Source of the DNA: Laccaria trichodermophora
Lineage: Eukaryota > Basidiomycota > Agaricomycetes > Agaricales > Hydnangiaceae
Direction: 5' to 3'
Assembly: GCA_018417955.1 (NCBI GenBank)
Contig: JACTVC010000002.1
Coordinates: 248,001 to 312,000 of the forward strand
Length of the DNA: 64,000 bases
Below are positions 44,247 to 57,162 of this stretch, piece by piece. The position numbers and the translations under genes were made by a program. Below the pieces are notes generated by a model, which was given only the letters and a program-made list of their open reading frames with translations, had not been told where the DNA came from and did not search any database. How positions within the stretch are numbered: position 1 is the stretch's first letter; the number at the start of each line of letters is the position of its first letter.

Positions 44247-44413
44247 ATTCTCATGGCCCGCTATGTTCAAGACTACTTCCATCCCTCATCAGATTACAGA
44301 CATCTGTGTTATCCACGAAGCTATCTATCGATCACCAACTCTCGAAGCTCTACTACTGGTCCAAGCTCTACACCGCGACGATTAGGTTTTGGAACAAGTT
44401 GAATTCTCATGGC
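44199..44413 (+). repeat. Partial tandem duplication of the A3 3' end
   Basis: 44199-44255 (GGTCCCAAGCTCCACAGAGC... to GAATTCTCATGGCC, covering the last A3 codons and stop) recurs, diverged, at 44358-44413 (GGTCCAAGCTCTACACCGCG... to GAATTCTCATGGCC). Period about 159 bp. The second copy encodes nothing. Confidence 0.75.
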
Positions 44414-45135
44414 CTGGCGTCTCCACATCATCTTCCATCCCTCAACCAAATTATAGACGACTGGTTCGTCTCTTTATCGAGCATCGATTCCCGAAGTGCT
44501 AGTTGCCTGGGATTTCCCCGCGGCGTTCGAGTTACCTCCGCCTCTGGATTAAATTGTGGACGGCTGCGCCGTCCTCAAACTCATCTAACAAACACCCACT
44601 CGGATTTCGGAAGTGCTGGTCATCTGCTTTCGTTGAAGTTTATCAGTAGTCAAGGGGTTGACTCCACCTTGTTTTTACCACTCTATATCTTATTAATAGG
44701 TTTATTCGTCGTAGGTAACGTCGATAAGGGTGAAGACTACTAATATTTTTCTTGTTACTCGAGAACAACGTGAAAAGCACATCAAGAAAACGAAACAAAT
44801 GTCAAAAACTGAACGATTTTTTGCGAAGTTTATAGCTAGACTCAATCGTGTGGGTATGCGTACCTTGAGTGCCTGGATCTCTTAGACTTTAACACGACCC
44901 TGGTGAGACGCCGCTGGGATTTGTCCACCTCAAGGTATGCCTCACAGATATCGTTCAATGATTGGCAAAGGAAGAATGTCTTTGTTAGACGGTCGGGGAG
45001 CAATCGAGAAGTTTGTAAGTGTACAAATGTATCCTTCTAGCCTGATTGTAGTAATCGAGCAGATACCGGGAGCGGCGGGGCATCGCTATGGTGCGGGTAT
45101 CTCTTAAACCTGGGACATAACTTCAACTCGTAAAC
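44247..45135. other. Intergenic
   Basis: Contains the second copy of the A3 3' repeat, then AT-rich DNA. A possible short first exon of the next gene (ATGGTGCG at 45090) precedes an acceptor at about 45139. Otherwise nothing. Confidence 0.35.
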
Positions 45136-46041
45136 GCAGTATATTATCGATTGTATACCGATGGAGGCGCACTTGAATCCAAGAACCCCATTTACTCCAA
45201 TGATCGATCTATCGGCCGCATCTTATCCAAGGCCATTGCACCCCCACCTACAGCTGCCTCGCTCAAAAAGCACCTATGCCGAGCTGAGGGCTTTGACGAC
45301 ACCCCACAGGCAAACTGTAGGCTATACCTTTCCTTGTCCGAAAGTTCGGCCGTCGAGGACTCGACTTTACTTTCGCTTCGAGGCAATAATGGTCCAGGAT
45401 TGTCTGAACTGGACCCGATGGCTTTTGTCGTTGCTAGTCAGACGGTTGAGAAGCACTCTGGAAGAGTGGGAGTGAATTGGAAAATGTTGAATGACTGGCC
45501 TCACGAACAACGTTATGGTGTGCTTTTTTTTTTATACTGAAGCCAGTATTCTTTTACTCACTACAGTACATACCAGTATATTATCGTGTTTACGATGAGG
45601 AGGGTGAGGTCGTCTCGAAAACATCCTTTGATAAAACCGACACTTCCCTAGTCTCTCCTAGACAGACTTCGATATATGTGAAGTCGTACCTTGGTTCACG
45701 ATATATGAAACACTTCCCTGGGTCGCATCGACACATTCGCTATTTCGCCGCCTCACACCGTCGCCTCCCTCAAGTCCCGTCTCATTTTCTCTGAGAAAAT
45801 GGGCACCAATCACGATGTTATATTGTTTCGAGAAGAAAGTGGCGAAACAATCCTTCAGGACAGTGATTCACTTGCCGTTCTCTCTGATATTTACCCAGGT
45901 GTCAATCAGGACGATCCCATTGCGATCGTATATAGACCAAAACTGTCAAACATCACAGTCTCTCATGAATTTAGATCTGAGTTATCGCGCCGCCTAGGAT
46001 TCTCAAGAAATCTTATGACGATAAGGGGTTCTAGTGAGTAA
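45090..46041 (+). pseudogene. Two-repeat Agaricomycete protein (PPHTVASLK family), probably frameshifted by a 70-bp insertion
   Basis: Two homologous modules of unknown function. Module 1 (about 45140-45512): YYRLYTDGGALESKNPIYSN, GRI, IAPPPTAASLKKHLCRAEGF, LYLSLSESSAVEDS, GPGLSELDPMAFV. Module 2 (about 45573-46020): VYYRVYDEEGEVVSKTSFDK, GRIDTFAISPPHTVASLKSR, LFREESGETILQDSDSLAVL, YPGVNQDDPIAIVY. I have seen this modular pattern in many Agaricomycete proteins without a known role. In module 2 the expected SLGRIDT is split: a 70-bp piece lies between two copies of ACACTTCCCT (45640-45649 and 45710-45719) and shifts the frame. It begins with GT but does not end with AG, so it does not look like an ordinary intron. 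The start is unresolved (a short exon at 45090 or further upstream). Confidence 0.55.
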
Positions 46042-48862
46042 CAGATACATAATCTACACGCCGTTCATAATCAGTGCCTTGAAGCGATGGGGTGTTATGA
46101 CCCAGTGTGGCATTCAAATGCGGCTCTGGAGGTTTTTGAGTCAGACGATATTTTGAAACGCATTGGCTATCGCAATTTTGGGGGTAACACTTCTATTATC
46201 CGGATTCTGATCAAGCTTACCTCTATGGAATAGCGGCATAGCCTCTGCAATTCTGTGTTAATCTGGCGTCTGGTCCAAGTCCGGTGATGCGAAGTAATCT
46301 GAAATTTTGGAGAGCTTATCAGTCAATCGGTGTAAGTACTAGTACAGGAGACCTACTACCATCCGAGAGACGAATGACTCCCGGAGGCGAAGGGATTCTG
46401 GTGCCAGGGGATTTTAGGGCATCTAGTTCTTATGCTTCCGCATGCCTTACAAGTTGTATAGTGTTAGTTTTCAAGTTGGCCATAACTGAAGAGCTTGTAA
46501 TCGGTGGGGATCGAAGGCACAGTGCGCTCTTGTAGTTGGGGTTTGCTATGGTTGACGGCGTTGCATCACGCCGAACGTTTGAACCAGGAGTTGAACGTTT
46601 GAACGACAAATGTCAACTGGCAGGACCCAACTAGGAGTTAAGCGTTAGAGTTTGGAACCCATGGAAAAAACCTGGAAAAAACGATGCCAGTAGTTGTAGG
46701 ATAGAAAGTGGCTTGTTAACCAGGCGAACCTTGATGTTGAAGCTTGAACGTTTGAACATGCGATGGGATTGGACTACAGGAACCCCGGAAAAAAGGGCCA
46801 AGGGGGACAAAATCCGGCCCAGAGGGGAGGAATGTGTCAAGAGATATCGACGCAGCAACTACTTATGAATGGATGACTGAGGATCCGAAAAAAATGATCG
46901 GACCACGTTGATCGATGCTCTTGCTCACGACCATCATCAAGTATTGACAATCCCAAACCTGCCTCTAGCGATGAACTGGCCATTTCGTAAGACGCGTTGC
47001 TCCTTAGAATCAAGGCGACGAATACATGACGGGCTCATGGGGGAGGGTGGCAACTGGTTGACGAAATCGGGCGGCGTTCGAGTGTGTGGCCTGGGGCTAG
47101 GATTTATTCTTGTGCGACTCGCCTGTTTTCCTCTTTGTTTTTCTCAAGCTCACTTTTGGCTCAACTTTGTAACAGAGCTAGGGGCGACGTGATGGACTTT
47201 AGAACAGGTGGCCGGATAGCTTCGTTGCTGGCACTGTCAAAAACGCTGCTTGCTCTCCGCCCTCTGGATTGAAACAGCGCGAACTACTCCCGTCGCTGAA
47301 GTAAGCGTGGTTGAAGCCGACGGCATTACGACCACTTTCAGAGGACGAGGCTATGGAGCTTGAAGACTCGGAGTGAAGGGTATAATCGCTGTACGTCTTG
47401 CTCCCCGTGTCCTACTTATTTCTGACATGACGGACGATTGCATGCGTCACTTTAGTCCTAGAGTCAGGCTCTGAAGCCGATGACAGGTTGGAGCACGGGA
47501 TATTGACGATTGTGTTCGATGACGTGGGTCTCGGGCGTACTTGTGTTCTCCATGCCCGCTCATATGATGTGGTTGAGTCTAGCTCTCGGTTTCCGCTCCC
47601 GTTATCCCTCATTGAACCCAGGTCGATTAGCTTTCCGAACCCTTCCCTCCTCAACGATGACTACCCAAGGGAGGAGAAACTGCGGACCAATCTGTTGCCT
47701 TCGTCATGACCACCAACGCAGGCCGTATCTGCAAGTTCGACAAATTCAGGTATTTGTGAGTCTTGATCCCTCTCGACCATATTGCTGTGGGATTGACACG
47801 TTTGGCTTGTGACCAGGTTCGTGTTTGCCAACTTTCCTGGGCCCTACCATCAGGGGTAAAAGGGCTACTGGAAAATTGGGAGGACGACGTCAAACGCGCC
47901 CAGATGAACAGATACACGCGGTCACACTGAGACATTTGGGCACGAATTTCAAGCCCGTTGTTGTGCTGCCTATGAGTGTCGGTCGAAGGACAGATTAGCG
48001 TTTCCGATCTTCCTTGAAGCGATTTGGCTGGTGCTCGGAGCGCTGATGCACACTCGAAGTGAGTCTCCTTTCAACTGACTTTGGACCCTACTGATTGATC
48101 CGCAGCGATCACGGGTATAGCGGCACAGCAAAGGGAAGTTGATGGGCTCACTCTTGTGCTGCCAACCACCTAGGACGTGTCACTCAGATCGGAAATTTTT
48201 GGGGGTACACGTACGTGTCAGCGCTCACGGGGGACGGCGATGACTCCTTTCGCTTCCTTAGCGTTGTTGCTCGCGTAGATGTCAAGTTTTGAGACCCACA
48301 CAGAGCCAAGGAAGACATCCCCGTTCAGATCCCCCCCATCACCTATTTGGTTCCGGTGAGGCCCAATGTTTCGTCCAGCTAGTAGCCGCTCTCATGAGGC
48401 GGAGAGCTCCTGATTTCAAAGTACGCATGTCCGTTCAGTGCAGTCACTATTTCGACTCTAATTATTCATCCTTTCCTATACCGTTACACGTGAGGAGTGG
48501 TCAGTTCTTTGGGGTGTGGCCTGGCTGTCTGCCGTCATGCTACGTGCTCAGTAGTGTTTTGAGGCTGGGGTAACCAGCTGTGAAAGTCCCTTTCTGCGTC
48601 TATCCCAATACATCCCCGTGCACATCTGAACTGGTGCATTCTGCCATTCATAAGCCAACATATGCACGTGATGTGCCCACCTCGATGCCAAGCGAAGGTC
48701 ATCAGATTCATGATCCTTATCAACGTCGCCCATGGCTGCGGCGCTGCGGTAACCGGCGGAACAGGACCAATAATGAGTCACACGAAGTGCGCCTGGAAGC
48801 CAACCGATCCTTGATTACCCTTCAATCCCCAGTATTCACGAATCGCTACTCTTTTCGGTTTC
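46042..48862. other. Gene-poor interval
   Basis: 2.8 kb with only short frames and no family motif. The word GAACGTTTGAAC occurs at about 46573, 46593 and 46745, a small dispersed repeat that is self-complementary in part. Some frames (47488-47709, 48289-48573) may be remnants of old coding DNA; none is supported. Confidence 0.35.
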
Positions 48863-51800
48863 ATGTTGTCCACTGAAGATCAGGACAAAGAAAAGACTCC
48901 TCCTGTTGAACCGCCGCGGCGATTTTTTGCTCGCAGAACAGCGGATAAGGCGGCCACCTCAGAAGAAAACAAGGACTCGAGTGCTGATGCGCAACCTTCC
49001 GACGAGCGTGACGCGCCAACTGTATCATTCTCCCAGTTATTTCGGTGCGTTTTCTTTGTCTTAAGTCGACCATGTGAAATCTTACTCTCCTACAATAAAA
49101 AGCTTTTCGACACGATCCGAAATTTTCATTGATGCTATCGGTTTGCTTGTAGCTCTAGGGTCGGGGGCTGCTCAAGTGAGCCTTGGAAATTGACGTAGAC
49201 TTATGCCCTGGCTGACATTTCACGTGCAGCCGCTCCAGGCGATTCTCTTTGGAAATTTAACTGAGGATTTTGTTACCTTTACGACTGTCCTTCTCAAATA
49301 TCAGGATGGGGACGAGGGGGCCAAACAGCAATTGCCGCTGGCAGCTGCAAACTTTCGCCACTCGGCTGGTATTGATGCCACGTACTTGGTGTATCTCGGT
49401 ATGTGAAATTGTTTTCTAGCAGAATCGGTTGTTTAAATCGTCTCAGGAATTGGATTATTTGTGTGCACATTTGTATCGTTGTACAGTTGGATCTACACTG
49501 GCGAACTCAACGCCAAGAGGATTCGAGAGTACTACCTCAAAGCTATACTTCGTCAGGATATCGCTTATTTTGACGACATTGGAGCAGGAGAAATTACAAC
49601 TAGAATTCAAACGGATACTCGTGAGTGTTAATTAATTACCGTGATGGTTTCCATCGCTGACGTTACCTTCAGATTTGGTGCAGCAGGGTATATCTGAGAA
49701 GGTTGCATTAGCAGTTAGCTGCGTTGCGGCCTTTTTGACAGGTTTTATAATTGCATTCTTCCGTTCCTGGCGCTTGGCCTTGGCTCTCAGTTCCATTCTG
49801 CCAGCCATATCCATGACGGCTGGAGTTATGAACAAGTTTGCGGCAGACTACACGAAGTGCTTTTTTTGATGCCATAAAATAACCAACAGCTAAGTTATTA
49901 TATCACTAGGAAATCTCTCAAACACGTTGCCGAAGGTGGAACCTTGGCGGAAGAAGTAATTTCGACCATTCGAACAGCCCAAGCTTTCGGGACTCAGAAG
50001 ACGTTGTCGATTATTTACGACTCCTACGTGGAACAATCTCTCCAAATCAACCTAATAGCTTCTGCCTGGAGCGGGGCTGGATTTGGCGTAACGTTCTTCA
50101 TCATTTATTCGGCGTATGCTCTCAGTAAGTTGTCAGTAATGATTGTAATACTTCCATGTTTTCTTACCCGCCAAAGCATTCAGTTTCGGGACCACCCTTA
50201 TTAATAGCCATCACGGTTTGCTTCATAAGGTTCAGTCTTTAGCAACCGCGGGAGCTGTCGTGAACGTCTATCTATCCATCTTCATCGGTTCTCTCTATGT
50301 GGCTTTGCTTGCGCCGGAAATGGCAGGTGCGTAGACCTTAATTCGACCGAGTCCCGTTTTTGATTAATTCCAACAGCAATAAACAAAGCCCGAGGCGCAG
50401 CAGCAAAGCTCTACGAAACCATTGATCGTGTCCCAGATATTGACTCTTCTGACCCGAGTGGGCTGAAACCCGAAGACATCAGAGGAGAAGTAATTTTTGA
50501 GGGAGTAAATTTCACCTACCCCTCACGTTCAGACGTCCCCGTTATCAAGGACCTATCCTTATCATTTCCAGCCGGAAAGACTATTGCACTTGTTGGACCT
50601 TCTGGTTCCGGAAAATCGACTATCATTTCTCTTGTTGAACGGTTCTATGATCCGACTTCGGGGAGTATCAAACTCGATGGCGTTGATTTAAAAGATCTAA
50701 ACCTGAAGTGGCTGCGGTCCCAAATCGGTCTTGTTTCTCAAGAACCCATCCTTTTTGCCGCGAGTATCAAGGAAAACGTGGCCCACGGGCTAATCGGAAC
50801 GGAATACGAGCATGTTGCTGACGAGAAAAAATTCGCGCTCATAAAAGAGGCTTGCCTGCAAGCGAACGCGGATGGATTCATCACTCAGCTTCCGTCTGGG
50901 TACGAAACGGTGGTAGGAGAACGGGGTTTCCTACTTTCCGGCGGGCAGAAACAACGTGTTGCCATCGCTCGCGCCATTATTTCTGATCCTAAAATATTGC
51001 TTTTGGATGAGGCGACCAGCGCGCTCGACACACAGTCCGAAGGCATTGTGCAGGACGCTCTTGATAAAGCCGCCGCAGGTTTGTGCCAGCTTGAACGACT
51101 TGACCTTGATTTGATGATCTGCTTTTGAAAGGTCGCACAACGGTAATCATCGCCCATCGATTGTCGACCATCAAAAACGTCGACCTCATCTATGTCTTGG
51201 ATGGGGGACTTGTTACCGAGGAAGGATCGCATGTGGAGCTTATTCAGGCCGGTGGTAGTTATGCGCATCTCGTCAATGCTCAAAATCTTCGAGGTTCCCA
51301 ACCAGGAAATTTATCCAGTGAGACATCAAAAGCAGAAGAACTCCGGGGTTCAATGGATCAGAAGGCTCCTGCCGATGCCCCCCTTCTCCGGTCAAATGCT
51401 CACAACTCAGTCGACAAGGAGCTTGACAATTTGCTTCCCATCAGCAGGACGGAAAGGTCCAACCTTGGCATGTTTACCTTATTCATTCGCATGGGAGAAC
51501 ACGTTCGAGATCAACGCAAAATTTACCTCTGGGCATCTATCTTTGCGATCCGTTCGTTCATGCATCTTTCAATCCTGAATGTTCCTGATTCCTTTCAGTG
51601 GCTGGTCTGGTCCCTCCCGCTTGCGGGATTGTATTCGCTAACAGCATTACTGGGTTTTCTGAAAACGACCCTCACATTCGACGTTTCAAGGGTGATCAAA
51701 ACGCTCTTTGGTAAGCCATGACTTTCTATTTTGTTGAAAGTCCTTTATCAAGCATGCGTCAGGTTTTTTGTCATTGCCATCATTGCCATGATAGTGATGG

Positions 51801-53933
51801 GCGCTCAGAATTATCTCTTTTCCGTAGCAGCTTCCACCTTGACAGCTAGATTACGTTCGCTCTACTTCAGGGCGGTGTTAAGGCAGGATGGTTCGTTTCA
51901 ACACCTTTTCGTTATCATCATTACGGTCTCAATAGATTCACAGTCGCCTTCTTTGACCGCGATGAAAATTCCGTGCGCGTTTCGATTTTATTATCCCTGG
52001 CTCGCCTTGCTGATGGATGGATGATTCCACCCAGACGGGTAGCCTGACGTCCAACCTCAGTGAACATCCTCAAAAGGTGAACGGACTTGTAGGGATCACC
52101 TTAGGGACGATTATCCAAAGCATTGCGACACTCGTCGCTGGGTGGATACTTGGGCTTGTGTACGTATGGAGACTTGGCCTTATTGCTATAGGTGAACGTA
52201 TAACACCTCATCCCGACGTTAATTTACACATTCGCCTTCAGCATGCACCCCCATTCTGGTGTCCACCGGATATATTCATCTCGTGAGCATATTTGTGTCC
52301 TGCATAAACTTTGGATTTCCAACCCATCCCTTCAGCGAGTTATTATACTCAAGGATCAGTCAAACAAGAAGTCTCACGAATCGTCTGCTCACCTGGCTTG
52401 CGAGTCGGCTGGATCTATCCGCACAGTAGCTTCACTAGGCCGAGAAGAGGACTGTCTTCAGAAATACAGCCAGAGCCTTGAAATTCCCATGCGCCGATCT
52501 ACGAGAAACGCCCTTTGGGGAAATCTCCTATTCGCGTTATCGCAATCTCTGTCTTTCTTCGTTATTGCCCTCGTCTTCTGGTATGGAGCTGGTTTAGTTT
52601 CGCGTCTTGAAGCCTCAACGACGGCGTTTTTTGTTGCGCTCATGGTGCGAGATTACGCCGAACTTCATCTTTCTTCCATTCTGATGTCGCTCAGAGCTCG
52701 ACGATGGGCGCCGTTCAGTCCGGGAACATCTTCACATTTGTGCCAGACATATCGTCGGCAAGCAGCGCAGGTTCGGACATCATCCGCCTTCTCGACTCAG
52801 TCCCCGAAATCGACGCAGACTCCAAGACTGGACAGATTCTTGATTCTAAGACCACCAAAGGACACGTTCGGCTTGAGAACGTTCGTTTTCAATACCCGAC
52901 ACGTCCTACAGTTCCTGTCCTCCGTAATCTCACTCTGGAGGCTAAGCCTGGGTCATATATCGCAGTGGTCGGCGCCAGCGGTTCAGGGAAAAGCACTATG
53001 TAAGAATTATCCAGGAAAACTGTTCAGCTTTTTTGACTGATCCTCCTCCAGAATTCAGCTGCTAGAGAGATTTTATGACCCATCAGCAGGGGTAATAAGT
53101 GTACGTTTTTTCTCTCAATGTATCCCCCATTTTTACCATATTTTGTAGCTTGACGGAGAACGCATCCGGGAACTGAATGTTCAAGAATACCGAAAGCATC
53201 TTGCATTGGTATCTCCAGGAACCCACACTCTATGCAGGTACCATTCGGTTCAATATCGTTATTGGGGCTGTCAAAGCGCAGTCCGAAGTAACGATGGAAG
53301 AGATTGAGCAAGCCTGTCGAGACGCTAATATATTGGAATTTATTCAATCTTTACCTCAGTGTGTCTTTTTTTTGTCGAATTCTTACGGACATGTCCAAGT
53401 CGTTTTCAGAGGTTTTGATACAGAAGTAGGAGGTAAAGGTTCTCAGTTATCCGGAGGCCAAAAACGCATGTCGTTCTTTCTCCCTCTGGTCCCTAATTTT
53501 GACTTGATCCTCGTTTCAGAGCGGATTGCCATCGCAAGGGCGCTCATCCGCAACCCCAAGGTTCTTCTACTGGACGAGGTTGGTCTCATTTTCCCTCTTT
53601 TCAATTACATCTAATTTTCATCCGAAGGCCACATCTGCGCTTGACTCAAACTCGGAGAAAGTGGTGCAAGAAGCGCTTGACCAAGCAGCAAAAGGGAGAA
53701 CGACCATCGCGATCGCACACAGGCTATCAACAATTCAAAATGCGGATTGCATGTAAGGTCCCTCCAGCTCTGTCTTGGCTCTCAATGATCGCGAAATCTC
53801 TTCATGTCCTCTTAGATACTTCATAAAGAATGGTAGTATCCAAGAGTCCGGAACGCACGACGAATTGGTGGCGAAGTGCGGCGCCTATTTCGAATATGTG
53901 AAGTTACAAACTTTGAGCAAGGTGGAAGTGTGA
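48863..53933 (+). CDS. ABCB-type (MDR/P-glycoprotein) full ABC transporter with one extra base in NBD2
   Basis: ATP-driven efflux pump of the plasma membrane, organised TMD1-NBD1-TMD2-NBD2. Start [23 protein letters not shown]1 exons give [63 protein letters not shown]1: Walker [10 protein letters not shown] (50595-50621), [38 protein letters not shown]2: [63 protein letters not shown]2: Walker [10 protein letters not shown] (52971-52997), [36 protein letters not shown]. Stop 53931-53933. About 20 short introns splice cleanly; the one at 53466-53519 is GC-AG. The NBD2 Q-loop codons, expected [13 protein letters not shown], carry one extra C at 53215-53216 that shifts the frame, so the gene is either newly broken or the base is an error. 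Confidence 0.87.
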
Positions 53934-54413
53934 CTGTGTAATTGGTCCCGGTTTTTATTGGTATACCCTACCAACTGATCTTAGTAATGATATACACCCA
54001 CTCACCAGCGTTTCGCGCGTCCAGAGTCACATTTTTTCTGGGTGAAGGTGTCGTAAGCTTTCTATGATTCATGTGACAAACTTGAAGCGTGTCCAATTTG
54101 GATTTTTAGTCATCACTGTGGCGGATCAAAGCACAGCCACCGGAGTCTCTCGGACTTTCCCTCCTGAATGTTTGCTAGCTTAGCTTCCCATCAACACATT
54201 CGCTTGAATCTCAAGTTCTGTTCTTTCCACTCTTATTTCCCACCATTTCGAGCCTTCGTAATAGGCGGCAGGGAATTTTCCCTACAAATGAAGATCACGG
54301 CAATGATCAAGCCCGGCAATCGTCAGTCATTCCCGCCTCGTAATCCTACAAATGATGTCACAGCTGCGATTGGTGAGCGGCTTTTTACGGGCTGAAAAAA
54401 CCAACCTCTTGCG
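53934..54413. other. Intergenic, probable promoter of the next gene
   Basis: About 480 nt with no gene. It contains the ABC transporter 3' flank and the 5' flank of the membrane-protein gene. Confidence 0.35.
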
Positions 54414-55190
54414 ATGACCACCTTACGACTGGAATCCACACTTTTCGCTTTATCCGTCTTCATTGCCTCTTCAAACGCACAGCTGTACCAAACAGATCGT
54501 CCAGGTCGGGCAGGGGCAATATTGGCAGGATGTCTTTTCGGTGAGTAGTTAAGTTTGTATGCGGTACATATCGCGTCTAAATTCTTATAGGCGCGGTAGT
54601 GTTGATAACCTTGCTATGCATCTTCTACGCCTATGCACGACGTAGAGCACGCCGGATCGATCGCATTGCGCCATACGGTGCTTCCTCCTTACCTGAGATT
54701 GCTTCAGTGGGCGTTTTTACACATGTTCCAACTGGCCAATCCTTTCGGCCTCTTTCTGGGGGTTGTGCAGAGTCAGAAAACCATGCAATGTCGAACTACG
54801 AGACTTCCACAGGCGCTTATAGAGCGACGCAAAGTCGACATTGTAGCAAAGCGTCCGCTTTTAGTAACCCGCCTGGTCTCGAGGTATACAACCCTGAATA
54901 TCCGCCTATTAATGCCCCTATGCCTCCTCCGCCATACCAAAGGCGCTCGAGTGGGGTCGTATACCATGCAGTGAGTATACGTTGTGTCCATTTGGTCGCC
55001 TTGTCAACGCATTCCATTTGCAGCCGGGCGATGTGCGAGAAGACGTTGCTTGCGAGGTCTGTCTCTTATATAAACTTCTTTGTATCGTTTTGTTGACCAA
55101 ATGACTTTTGAACAGCCCTTGAACGAACCGGAGGAAGCACACATCACCGTGCGTTACCATGCAGGCTTCCCGTGCATTTTTTTCCCCTGA
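54414..55190 (+). CDS. Single-pass membrane protein with cytoplasmic Pro-rich PPxY tail
   Basis: ATG 54414. An N-terminal signal peptide (LFALSVFIASSNAQ) is followed after a short luminal or outside stretch by one membrane span, ILAGCLFGAVVLITLLCIFY, then a stop-transfer ARRRARR. Later exons give PPGLEVYNPEYPP and APMPPPPYQRRSSG; PPPY is a PPxY motif of the sort bound by WW domains of Rsp5/Nedd4 ubiquitin ligases. The last exons read PGDVREDVACE and PLNEPEEAHITVRY to TGA 55188-55190. Four to five exons; the second intron (from about 54680 to 54770) is the least certain. I do not recognise the family. Layout resembles fungal membrane adaptors that recruit Rsp5, which is inference only. Confidence 0.6.
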
Positions 55191-57162
55191 CAATTGTCCA
55201 GCGCAATCACAATCCATTTCTGACGTCGACATCATGAACGATATTCATTTTTACCATCCTCCGCATACGTTCAGTCCTAATATCAATAGATCTTCGGGAC
55301 CTTGCTTATTTTCTGTCCACCCGTTTTGCAGTCGGGGAGAACAACCTTTCCAAAGACTGCATTATCATGAAAAATGAAAAGCGAGAACATATTATGTGGC
55401 ATCAAAAAATTCTTCATCTAGTGCTATGTGAAACTGTATCTGTCCAACAAAAGTTGTGTGGAGATACCCTTCGCGTTTATGGCTAAAGCGAAGAACACTG
55501 AAGCGAAGCCTCACGTCATGGGGTGATTGGGATCTCTCTTGCACCAGACTATATAACAGAACGGATTGGCTTTCATTCGAACTATTGGAATGACGTTACA
55601 GACTGATTTAACAGTAATTTCATCCTGTTTCCCCTTCTAACGACAGATAAACGCCCTGTCAGACTAAAAGTGAAAGTAGTACATACACTTGAGGCAGGGC
55701 CTAATAAATAATCAGCACAAATGTACCTCCTTATTTGTGGCCACTTGAAAAATAATGAAGCGAATGTGCATCCCAAAAACATTGATTTTCAAAATTAGAA
55801 AATGAAGAACAATAAGAACTTCAACCACATTTGATTTGCATATTTAAACAATGTCTTCGAGAAATAGTCTTGGTAGCCATGGCAACACTACTCAGCTGAA
55901 GAATATGTTAAAGAATAAGATAACGGAATTGGTCTGTCAATATGGCTGAGGTTCTTATTGTTCAACAGTTTAAAATTTTGTTAATCAATGTTTTTGGCAT
56001 ACACAACAGCTTTATTATTCTAGGAGTGTCAACAATTATGTAGGTACCTTTGCTTAGATCAAACATTGAACCCCGTCTCAAGTGATAGCCTACAGATCCG
56101 TTTCCTTAACGTACAAGGTACAAAAATATGTTATCCGCCAAAGGACCCGTCAAAAGTTCATTCAACTATCAGACCGTCCTCTTTTGAGGAGCTTAATTTT
56201 TCCCTTTTTAGTTCGTAGTTGCGTGAAAGTATTGAACAAGTATTGAAATATTGAACGCTCATGCGCGGCGCGCTCAATCCTGCTTTGATAGTGACAGGTA
56301 CAGATCATCTGCCAAGCCTGACATTTTATCGCGAGTATGAATCTACAAAGCTACCAAAATCTACTAGACCTAGGTAGCTTTCGGCAAATATGTATGACTA
56401 CAACAAATTTACCCAGTCAAAATGCCTCTCCACATGTTCCAGCAAAGAAAGGTATTTTGATATCATTGGGCATTTTTCACCGTTAAGTTTTGGTCTTGAA
56501 AGATCGCGCCCAGGAACCTTTGTTACGGAGGGAGACAAGGTGTCCCCCTCTATCTGCTCAGGCGCATTATCATATGTGCAAATCGACGTTCCAATTGTAA
56601 GGATAACGGGACCGAACCAATCATAGAACGTCAACCAAATACCTACAAGAGTCATGCGCGGGCGAGCCGCCCAAAGATCCTTCGATCGAACAATGATACG
56701 ATGTGTTGGAAGTTGACAAGGTTCACAAAGGTACAGGAAATTGTACGCGGCGGTCGTATAACTCCGCGACGAAATTCTGTAATAAGATAAAAGGTAGGCC
56801 GAATGGTATGACTACGAACCACCTCGCATGCATATTTTGTCACTGGTCAGTCTATGCACCCATTAATCTTTCTCTCTGTGTAATGACCTTTCCAACGATG
56901 ACCGACGCACTTGGCGGGAGTTGGATTGTGAGCGTCAGATCAGTTGTAGATCTTGGCGCTGATCATATAAATAGACGGGTTCCGGCGAAACGCTTGATCT
57001 ACTGACATAACTGAGCGAACGTGCTAGGTTTTCTCGGTTCCTGCAGCCACACACCGCTGCGCACCACTTTGGACCCTGCCGGCCCTTTTAATCCCCCATG
57101 CCTAAAAAGCGAGTCGAAATTTGCCCACACTGAACGCCCTCCCACAAGAATTAAATCCATCG
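55191..57162. other. Intergenic
   Basis: About 2 kb, AT-rich, with no motif-bearing frame. Frames at 55582-55782 and 56390-56655 look random. The last 200 nt are the promoter region of the RNase gene. Confidence 0.4.

Noticed and set aside
46908..48580. Degraded retroelement or gene remnants
   Set aside because: No reverse transcriptase, integrase, gag or zinc-knuckle motif could be read in any frame.
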